64,000 bases of DNA from Taeniopygia guttata. Lineage: Eukaryota > Chordata > Aves > Passeriformes > Estrildidae. The stretch lies in contig NC_133030.1 of NCBI RefSeq assembly GCF_048771995.1, positions 59,800,001-59,864,000 on the forward strand, in the 5' to 3' direction. The first letter of the stretch is position 1. Each line of letters starts with the position of its first letter. The notes below the pieces were generated by a model. It saw nothing but the letters and a program-made list of their open reading frames with translations, ran no database searches and was not told the DNA's origin. Of this stretch, positions 25,173 through 35,105 are shown one piece after another. Position numbers and translations under genes: made by a program.

Positions 25173-26693
25173 AGTGGGATAAAAATGTAAAGGCTTTGAA
25201 ACCAAAAATGAAATTATCTTAGAAATTATTCCAGATATTGAATTTTGCTTTTTCATATGTGTTTCCACAGTGGCACAGGCAGAAAAGTGACTTCTTTGGC
25301 CTTGGGTGCACATGTGCAGTTTGGACTTCTGTGTGTGTGGTATATATAAATGTAGTCACAGACATGGAATGTAATTTTTTTTCTGTATCAGAACCTCTCA
25401 GAATGTCACATCTGTACTGATGCTTCTTACAGACTGTGAGACAAACAAACACATACTTTAAATTCACTCCCTCCAGGCAAACTGCTTAAAAGAAAGGTAC
25501 CTGCATTTCCCAGCAAGCTGTGAGATAAGGTTTTACTGTTTTTTTGTGTTCTGTCCTACTTTCTGTTGTGTATATTTGATATACTTTCTGAATGATAACA
25601 TAAAGACAGATCACCAGATTAAAAATTATTTCGATTTTTTGCTGGATCTGGTATAATCAGGTTCCTACACTGGAATAAAATCACATGAAATTTGATCAGG
25701 TCCTAATTTGCATGATATATTGATTAGTCATAGTTTATTTATTTTACAGAATTTTGTTGTTTGGTACATTGCTGCAGTTTTTGCAGAAAATTATTTTCTT
25801 CCAGTCTAAGTTTTGTGCTTGTTTACTTCTGGAAGGCTTCAGTTGTTTTACTTTAAAGTGTTAAACATTGCACAGTACATTGCTAAGTTAATTGCATTAT
25901 TTTTAATATTGAAGAAAGAAAGGAAAATAAAAACCTTGATTCTCATTTTCCAAGATAATATTCCAAGAAAAAGGTTGAATTTGAAAACCCAAGCATAAAA
26001 TTTTTGGATTTACAGCATTTGATAAGTCTGAATTCAATGGTACATTATGCAAAAAATTCTTTGGGTCCATTAGTTCAAAGGTCAAAATTCAATTTCATAA
26101 CTGGTCAAAGTAAGGGGTATTTATAGAGAAATGCAGTCCCTATCTTTTAAAAAGAAAAATGACCTTTTTTGATGTCTGACCTTATTAGCTAATTACTTGG
26201 TTATAAAGTCACTTTCAAAACCACAAGGTCTGTATAGACTGTTCTAACCAGATTCATGGAACTGTTTGCTACTCTTTTGGTCAATTTATCAGGACATTTT
26301 TGTAAGGAACATTAAAAAGAGTCAGTGAGAGGCTGATTTGGAGCCCAGTCCCTCCCATGCCTCGGGAGGACCAGCTGAAAAGGAGAAATTAAAATTAAAA
26401 GATATTTAGTGGCTGCAAACTATGATGTGAAACGGGAAGAAATTTAGAAAAGAAGAATGTTCAGACATTATGAAAGAGTTGGTACTCCAGAATTTTAACC
26501 TGAGGTAATCCTGCAGTGAGGGTCCCTCAAATAGCAGATTTCACAGGTTAACATTTTGAAGTTCTTTTCATTACCAAGCTGTGTTGGTAATTTTTTTAAC
26601 TCTTTCTGTGACTAAATGCAATTAAATACAGAAAATACAGCCTTAGCCCTTCATTAAATACAGCTTTGCTCCTTCACTATTCTTTCCTTGCAG

Positions 26694-27256
26694 GCTGTTG
26701 AAATTCTAACTGTGAAATCTCAGAGGGGCCAGAAAATAGTAGATTCTCAGGCAGATATTATGAAAACTTTAAAAAAATCCCACCAGTGACAGTAAAGGGA
26801 TTCATTATCTGCTGTTTTGGAAATTTAATTTGTTTTGACATTCTCTGTTTTATTTTTATAGGCTATATTTAATTCTCATAGCAAAACTAAAAAAAAAAAA
26901 AAAATCCACCAACTGGAAAAAAATGGAATTTAAAGAGACAGACATTTTGGCATTCTCAGAAAAGAGAATCTGTGGCATAGATGTTTCTCCTTCTGAATGT
27001 TACCTGAATTGCGAGGCAATTGCAAAAGGTGTGAACAAGCTAATTAATCCAAATATTCTGTGGACTTATCCATGTTATCATGGGAACTCAATGTGCAGAT
27101 CCTCAATTTAGCACTGTAAGAATAATTTTATATTTATTATTATTATATATTATATATATAAATTATTAAAATATATTCTATATTCTATATTATATATTAA
27201 TCACATATAATTATATATCTTTATATGTAATTATATACATGTAATTATTTTATATC

Positions 27257-27323
<67 letters not shown>

Positions 27324-28688
27324 TTAGTTTCTTCTCTCCTGATCTGCCTTTTGAAGGGTTGTAGGACAAGAGTAAAGGGGGAAAAGCTGAAACTCTTCCT
27401 GGTGAACAAAATCCTGCTTTTGGACCCCCTTCCCTTTATAATCTGAGCTAAGAATCCCCACAGAGAAGAAATTACGAGTTCCTGGAAACTTGTGTAAAAC
27501 TATTGCTCAGAACTCTACTATTTTTCTTGGTGGCAGAACTATTTCATTAATGTCCCCATGAAATGAATGTTGCCATTAATTAACAATGTAATTACAGTCA
27601 AAAATGAGCTGCAGGCAGCATCCAGCCATGGCCCTTGATCTTGTAGGCAGTTATAAATGTCTTATCTTTACTCTGCTGAGCATTAACTTCAGCAGAAGTA
27701 TTTTTTGCTGGGGAAGTTGATCAAGTTGTTTGAGAGTCCAGGGAGTCATGATCTGATGATGACCAGAGAGCTGCAGGCCAGAATTTCACAGCCTGAGTGG
27801 AGCAGAAGCATTGTCCTTCTGTTTCTTTTTTTTTTTGTTGTTGTTTATTTTTTATTTTTCTTGGTTTTCTTTGGTTGTTTTTTTTTTTTTTTTTTTTCTT
27901 TATGCTGCATTTTTACAGCTGTTCAGTTGAGTTGAGTTAAAGAAAATATCACATCAATGCATTTTTTCCTTCACATTTTTTGCCACCAGGCTCTCCAAGC
28001 CTGGTCAAGATGGATTTCTGGTTCTGTATTTGTTTTCTATAAGGGGGCTGTAATTTCTTATTCCTCTTTTTTCCCTTTGGTTTATCCTGTATCAGATTTC
28101 TTTCCTCAAACACTTCTTTAGGCAGGCTCGTGCTTCTTGCACAACTCCTGTTTTGTATAGGAAATTTTAAAAGGGAGCAATTATCCCTTGTTCTGAGTGC
28201 ATCCTGTAAAACACAAAAATGCAGAATGTTAACCCAAGAGCGAAGTATAAATCTGTGCTCAAACTTTTATCCTTTACCTACCTGACAGCATCTATTTTCT
28301 CCCTGTGTACTTTTTCTGTGGAAAATATTACCTCTCCCCACAAACCTGCCTTGACTTGTAATTTAAGACCTTGTAGAAAAAATCCTACTAGTTCTGTATG
28401 TCCTGTCCTTGCCCTCTTTGCAAGTTTTATCCTCATCAGATATATCAGAGGGAATTCATGAATAAAGATGAACTGGAATAGAGCTCAAAAGCATGTAGAC
28501 ACATCTTATATTCACATGAGACCTGAAAATTAGAATGCATGATTTTTTTTTCTTTTTTTTTTTTTAATAACCTCCTAAATATGTCTACAATGGTTTTATC
28601 TATTAGGATTCAGCTTGATTCTGAGTTACTGCTTTTACAATCAAAAATTGCCCAGGAAAAGAAGGATTTCTATAAGGAACCTGGAAAG
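26694..28688 (+). CDS. Candidate exon pair of a CCDC175-like coiled-coil gene
   Basis: Exon A (26694-26785) follows a strong acceptor (CTATTCTTTCCTTGCAG) and reads AVEILTVKSQRGQKIV then DSQADIMKTLKKSH. Its donor, CCA/GTGACA, is weak. Exon B (28607-28688) follows a TCTATTAG acceptor, reads IQLDSELLLLQSKIAQEKKD then FYKEPGK, and has a strong GTAAGA donor. A ends two bases into a codon and B begins with the third, so the join is in frame and creates Gln. Exon B lines up with the CCDC175 stretch beginning INLKREDIALQKK (recalled): Ile, Leu, Glu, Leu-Gln, Lys and Gln-Glu fall at matching steps. Exon A precedes it in the right order. Charged residues and heptad-like leucines suit a coiled coil. The gene order expected from human synteny fits. 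Missing neighbouring exons suggest loss, divergence or truncation. Confidence 0.4.
27118..27325. repeat. AT-rich tract followed by a (TTA)n microsatellite
   Basis: Irregular TATA/TTAT sequence at 27118-27250 leads into about 23 uninterrupted ATT/TTA triplets at roughly 27257-27325. It lies in the intron of the candidate exon pair. Confidence 0.92.
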
Positions 28689-28998
28689 GTAAGAGAGATA
28701 TATTTGTCCTGGCTCAGACTGAGGCCATGGGCTAATGCTGAAAGACTTGAGAGGCATTGAGAGGTCTGATGAGCTTAAAGGAGAGGTTTTGTTTGCTGGG
28801 ATGCAAGGGAAGACAGGGTGATGAGGTTAGGATGTTGATTTGGGAGGGACTAAATGTGCAGAAAGAGCATGGGGCAGACAGATGGATGTGGGAGGATTGT
28901 GGGGAGATTTTTCAGCAGGGATGAGGTCGGGTTCCTGGTCTGGAAAATTGAGTGTGCAGATTTCAGTCATCCTGGCTGACTTGCTCCGTGATTTTTTA

Positions 28999-29079
28999 AT
29001 GTTATTGACTTTCAATAATAATATTTTTATGTTATTATTGAATTTATTTTTATGTTATTATTGACTTTCAATAATAATC
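28999..29079. repeat. Repeated AT-rich hairpin
   Basis: The block ATGTTATTGACTTTCAATAA is repeated around 29053 in a longer form, TTATTATTGA / CTT / TCAATAATAA. That form is a perfect 10-bp stem with a 3-base loop. Confidence 0.7.
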
Positions 29080-31049
29080 GACTCACGATAACTTGTGTGA
29101 GGGGAAAATCTAAATCTGGCAGGGGGCTCTGCACACATCTGTCTACAGGGGCTCTCCTAGCTGTGTCCACAATCTCTCCTCCAGAAGTGTAACTAGCAAA
29201 CAAGAGGCTGGGCCACTAAAAACTCTGCCATGCTGGGATCAGGCAGCACGAGTTGGGAGCCACATTTTCCCCATCCCATGGCCACTCCATCTGCTCTTCT
29301 GCAGCATTCAGAGACCCCAATCACCCATTTTCCTATTTCCTGTGTCTCTTTCATTTTCCTGCACTCACCTCCCCCCACTGATGTTGACTGCCATCCCATC
29401 CTTCATTTGCAAGACTTCCCTATTTTAGGCACTGGTCAAAGTTTTCTCTGAATTATGGTAGTAAGTCTGTTGGAGTGAGTGCTGGTGGTCAAGACATCCC
29501 CCAAGGCTGCTGACTGTCACTGTTCCTTTGAAAAAGGAGGAGTTCCTTCCCAAAGAAAGGAGGGCACTGAAATGCTGAGTATGAAGTGGGCAGCTTTCAG
29601 AGACCCCAAGGCTCCTTTGCTCTGCAGCAGATGCTCTGTCCCCAGGGGAATTAGCTGACTCCTGGTCACCAGTCTATCTGAGACAGGATAAATCAGATGC
29701 CAGGAGTGCAGGAATGATCCTCTTTGCATGTCTGACCTTAGAAAGGTGGATTTACAGCCGGCCTTGAGGATTGTTCTCATTCTGCTGGTGGAAAGGCTGT
29801 GCTCCCACATCACCATGGTCTGTAACTCCTCAAGCCTCCCTAAAAATCAGGGCTGAGGCTGTCACTGCTGAGTAAACCATTGTGCTGGATTCATTCTCAT
29901 GCTCTTTCTGGCAGCTGAGCTAAGCAGAACATACAAAAGAGATGCCAAATATACCTTGATACTTTCCTACTCTGTCTTTCCCTTAATATGATCCATTCTA
30001 AATGAGACTGTTATCAGAGGATTGCTCTTTCTTCTGTGTCCTGAACAGAAAAAGCAATTGTAACTGTTTATTTTCACTCAGTGACACACTTGTAACACTT
30101 TCTCCTTTTTTAACTTTTCCTACTTTGCTTTATTTCATCCTATTTTGATGAAACAACTGAAGTAGCTTCCTTTACTCCTCCATTTTTCTTTTGAGGCTTT
30201 CAGTATTTCTTGCATTTGTCCTCCACTATTTTCATCTGCAAAGTGTCTCAGTCTGCATGCTGTGTTGTGGAGGTGATGTGTGTGAGGGGAATAAATTCCT
30301 TTGTAGGAACCGTGTCAGATCACGCTCATTCTTTGTTTGGAGCATTGCAGTGATGCAAAATATCAAAGTAGTTCACAGAAATGAGACTCAGCTCACCTTT
30401 CTTTGCCTTCCTCACACACCTGTTTCTGCCAAGGGAGCAATTTCCTCTATTCTCCGTATTTTACTTTTTTTTTTTTTTTTTAATACTGATTTTTCTGCTA
30501 CAGTCTTTTATTTAAAAAAAAAAAAAAAAAAAAAAGAAAGCTCATGAGAATATCCAAACTTGTACACTTTATCTGATGTCTCTAGCCTTTGATCACAGGA
30601 GTGGATATGACAGGTTTACCCAACTTCAGAGTCTCAGAGAGAACAAAAACAGGTAGTGCAGCACTTGACATTGAAGTCCTGCACAGAAGTGAGTTCAGAG
30701 TCCTGTGTTGCTTCACATCTTGGGCCCAGTTTCATTGCTTTGTTTGGCTTTATTTCCTGGGTATCACCTTGTCTCTCTGTTCTCCAGGTCTCCCAGACTG
30801 CATAGATTGTTCCTGTCCTCCCTTTCTGTGCTTTTACCTACTGCAGCAAAACAGAAGGTATGTATTTTTCCACTGAAAAGTCATTTAAATTGTGACTTGT
30901 GTTTCTTTGGCCTTAACCAAGATGAGACTCCACTATGCTGAGAGATGCACATACATCAAATGAGGCTTTTTTTTGGCCAGAGCTACTCGTGATTATATTT
31001 AAGTGCTCATCAGGAATAGGTGAGTGAAGTTCAAATCAGTTTCAGTTCC

Positions 31050-31235
31050 CAAAATAGCCGTGCTGGGTCAGGCTCAGTGCTGGTCCTACCAGGATCCTGT
31101 CTTCTGCAGTGATCAATAGTCCTCCTTGGAGAAGTAATGCAAGAACAGTCAAATATAGAATGACCCTTCTTCTGTATAATCTCCATGACAAATGGAGTGT
31201 CAGGAACTTCTCTGGATGAGGATGATAGCTGCATT
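31050..31235 (-). mobile_element. Old CR1-like fragment
   Basis: The text AGCCGTGCTGGGTCAGGCTC then CCAGGATCCTGTCTTCTGCA resembles a CR1-type 3' UTR motif common in turtles and other sauropsids (GGGTCAGACC...CCTGTCTTC). It is well diverged. Family assignment and orientation are by memory only. Confidence 0.45.
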
Positions 31236-31834
31236 TTAATAGCTTTTGATGGAATTTTATGCTATGCTGGATCTTCACTTCAATATTCTCCTATCACTGA
31301 TTGATTCTTTTAGCACACATATACATTTATCCTCCCTAATCACTTACGTAATTTATTTAATAAGGACAAGAATTCTCCTGTTTTAAACCTGCAGTTTTTG
31401 TGTTATGAGAAACAGTTAACTCCTCAACTCCTCCAGCAAAGGTGTATGTGATTTTTACACACCTTTACTCTAGTGTGTGTGATTTTTACATGCCTTTATT
31501 ATATGTCCCTTCAACTGCCTCTTTTTCAGGCTGAGCCAAAACAGTTGGAAAAATCACCCTAGATTATTGTTAGCCATGCTTAGACTGAACAGAAAAATGA
31601 TTCCTGTTAGTTTGCAGGAGGCCTGGCCTCATACTGGAATTAATCTGTTTTTTCCTGAAGGACTCAGGTGATAGGATAGAGCAAATGCTTATCGTATCTG
31701 CAGATGACAAATAAGAGTGGAAGCACCCTCTGCAGGGCAGAACTAGAATTAAGAATTATGTCATCAAGCCAGAAAATTAATTTAAGGGAAAAAAGGCTCG
31801 TAATAATTTTTTTAAATCCTGTTTTCGCATTTAG

Positions 31835-32144
31835 GTAGAAACAGTTGTTTCTGCAAATCCATCAAGAGGGAGGTATTTAAGCAGAGATAAACAGAATTAA
31901 AAGCTGAAGAGTTGAGCATAAACATAATAAACAAAGATTTGCAGCAGTGAAAAAGGCAATAGTCAGAGCAGTGTGTGTGAAAAGGTGGCCTGGCAAGGTT
32001 TAAGGTGTGTTCTCACCTGTAGCTTTGGTAAAGGACAGACCTGGAGTTTAAAGAAGGATGCAGATTATTTTGAGATCAAAGAGAATTCAGTAAAGATGAT
32101 GAAAAAAAGGTTGAAGAAATGTGCAAGTTTTCCATTTAAAGCAG
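31835..32144 (+). CDS. Weak candidate exons, possibly of the same coiled-coil gene
   Basis: A short exon at 31835-31872, after a GTTTTCGCATTTAG acceptor and before a GTATTT donor, reads VETVVSANPSRG. An exon at 32023-32144, after a TCTCACCTGTAG acceptor and before a good GTAAAT donor, reads FGKGQTWSLKKDADYFEIKE and continues lysine-rich to FPFKA. The phases join (two bases plus one give Ser). The first resembles a recalled CCDC175 stretch ETVTVSAA; the second shares only LKKD with the following part. Chance is a real alternative. A lysine-rich open stretch at 32742 has the phase expected of a next exon. Confidence 0.2.
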
Positions 32145-34744
32145 GTAAATCTAAGAGAAGGGATGGCAGGAATTATTAAATAAATCAAAATTCCTAGCAA
32201 GACACTAAGCTTTTCTCCTTGCCCACTTTTTCAGACAAATAACTGGGAACAGAACATATTTAACATAAGAAGGAGGCTCTTAGAAAGCACTGACAGCACA
32301 CAGAGGAAGCCCCTGGAATCAGTTGTATGAGTTCTGCAGAGACAGAGTATTTCTGCCAGTAGGGTTTTTAAGGACAAATCAAACATCTGTCAGGGGTTCT
32401 TAGGTCTAATTGATTCTGCTGTACAGCAGAGATGGACTTGGATGACCTTTTGAGATTACTTTCAGTATTCTTTCTTCTACTGTAAAAAGAATAATAATTA
32501 AACCTAAGCAGGCTAATTTTGGAAGAAACCAAGAGAGAAACAAAAGAGAAGTATACAAAATTAAAAAAAAAAAAAAAAAAAACAGACAAAAAAACTCCAA
32601 AAAATAAGCAAAACAAAACAAAACAAAAAAGGGAGACTGGTTAAGCTAATCAGTTACTGACAGACCCTGCTTTTATTCATAACAGCCTAAGTCTAATGTT
32701 CAGTCATTACACTGTCTAAAAATCCTATCTCAGCTTTGCAGAAAAGAGAGATGAAGTTTGGAAGGAAACAAGAGGAGTATCCAAGGGCAAGGAACCTTAA
32801 TCAATAATCAATATCCTTGTCTGGTGCTTTCAGGCAGGGATTATAGGAAAGGCTTCCCTGGCACATGAAGGGGGCTGGGATGCAGGTGAGGTGTGGAATA
32901 GGCCTGTGAAATGTGGAATTTATGCTCTGAAATTATTCTGTGCATCTTTCAGGCCCTTGGCTATCAGCTCTACCTGATGATACCTGTCTGGAAACAAAGA
33001 TGAAATTTAGCTGGGTACTGGTAGAGCTGATCCAACATTATTGAGGCAACACAATTTTGTGGGAGCAAAGGAGGAAAAGTTTCCCTGCTTGAGCATGACC
33101 TTTGCTGCTCTGGCTGTTCTCACCCATTTTATTTGGTGCCATGGACACGAGTGGCTGGTGTTGATTTTGGAAACTCCTAAAATTTGTTCAGCAGGGTGAA
33201 GTGGATGATGTTGCTTTTTAATGTTAGAGGAATACATTAACCTTTGTATTTCCATAAGCTAAAACTCATTTTATTCTTCCTGATCTCTCTAGAAACAGTG
33301 AATCTCTTTGGAAAATATTTAAAAAACGGTGGTAATATTCAGTTGTCATTATTTTTTTCTCAGAGCAATAATAAAAGAATGTATTTTTGCAGTGAACTCA
33401 AGCCAGGAATAGGCAAAAGCCTGAATGACCTGACAGTGCTTGGTGGTAACATGTTAATAACTACTTCAAAACAAAACAAAACAAAACGATTTTTTTTCCT
33501 TTTTAAGATGACATATATAAAGAGAGATATATAAAATTCTTTTAATGCTACTGGGAGAGGATGATAAAAGACTTTCTTAATTTGTATTTCAAATTCCAGG
33601 TTTTGCTGAAGGCTAAAGCACTGGAGGCCAGCAGAAAGGTCAGTGGTTGAGGTGCCAGGCAAGGTCCATGGGGTGCACTGCCTTGGTATAAGCTTTGCTT
33701 TTAGTAGAATCCTTCATTCTGCTTTCAAAATCAACACACTCTTTTCCAGACCTAGCAAAATATGTACTCTTTACCTGGACTCATTAGTCTTCTCTTTAAA
33801 AACAAGATCCAGCACCACAATACTTAAACCAAAGATCCAGCATAAATTTAAACCTAATACACATAGTCCACAGAGAAATACAGATGGAGTAAGGTCCTTA
33901 GATGTGGTATTTTAACATGAATTTTAATCCCATACTTTTAGAACTCTCCTCTACTTCTAAAATTAGAGGAATGTGTCTGCAAATTAAACATTGTACACAG
34001 CAGTACAGACAGTATTTGAGATCAATTACTTCCTTAATCCCTAAATAAAACCTCACTTCTTCATGCAAGAGGGAGTTTGTTTACACACAATTGTTAGGTG
34101 CAGTGAACCTGCCAAGTGGCATTTCACAGCAAAATAAAAAATTCACATAAAGCTATGGAAGAAGGGCATATCAGATGTAACAAAATCAAACCTTCTATGG
34201 AGGGGTGTGACAGCTTGAGGCTGCCTGGCTGAGGTGACACCTTTCAAAGCCTCTGAGCTCCTGGCAGTCTGTCCTTAGCAGTGCTGGCAGGTGATAGAAT
34301 GAAAAAAGCATTATTGTCACAGAAATATGCATGGTTACAGCCACTGATCCATACAGTGAAAGTTTAATTTGAGAGGATCTTCTTACTTTTGGTTCTATTT
34401 CTGGCTCTTCAGCATTGCTTTGCATCTTCCTCTAGACTCTGTACAGCATCAGGTTTTGGTGACCAATACTAATCCAACTACCAAGAAAAGAAAATCTTTA
34501 ATCTGATCTATTTCATGCCCTCCAGAAAGGTCTTCATATATGAAATACACAGAGCATAAACTCTACCTTATAGAGAATTTTACAGTGCATTTCTTCTTTT
34601 ACAGTGCATTTCTTCTCCAGCAGTCACTCAAACATCATGAGGAATCATGCATGTGTTTTATCTTTTGATGGAAGGAAGAAGAGTCTGTTTCCACTGGTGG
34701 GGATAGAAGTTAGAGTATGTGATGAAAAAAAATAAGTTCTCTGG
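32145..34744. other. Intergenic between candidate coiled-coil exons and JKAMP 3' end
   Basis: A-rich runs occur at 32563-32582 and 32605-32630. Exon-like pieces at 32742, 33297 and 33600 (VLLKAKALEASRK) have acceptor-like and donor-like edges, but I cannot join them. No long open frame and no recognisable repeat are seen. Confidence 0.4.
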
Positions 34745-35105
34745 TATATTCAAGCTCTATTTTTTAATTAAAGTCTATTGAAAACCAGACTCTATTGTTT
34801 TCAAATATCATGTTAGGAAGTGAACAATACACAAGCAAACCATTGTACAAGGATGTGTCACAAGCTTTTTACACAGATTCACAGTGATAAATAGATAAAA
34901 AGACATTGCTTTTCATCTATATCAGATACTTAGGAAGAATACAAAGTGCAGCTTTTTAATATTATACAGTCTCACCCAGAGGTGTTTCACCAGAAGTCTG
35001 GCACATAAACAACTTCTTTTTGAAAACAGATGTTTCCAAAGCATGACAAGCACTGAAATTGCTTCATCCAGATCTCTGGGACAGAGTTGTTGGCACAGGC
35101 TCCTT
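34745..35105 (-). other. JKAMP: JKAMP 3' UTR (extent tentative)
   Basis: Sequence downstream of the JKAMP stop on the minus strand. The nearest signal-like hexamer is ATTAAA (minus) at 34763-34768. No AATAAA was found close by, so the end is a guess. Confidence 0.4.

Noticed and set aside
30465-30534. Facing T and A homopolymer runs
   Set aside because: Looks like a foldback but is simple poly-T then poly-A sequence with no tail signal of a processed gene copy.
33600-33638. Short exon-like segment reading VLLKAKALEASRK
   Set aside because: Good acceptor and a GTCAGT donor, but its phase does not follow from the exon candidates upstream and it is too short to judge.
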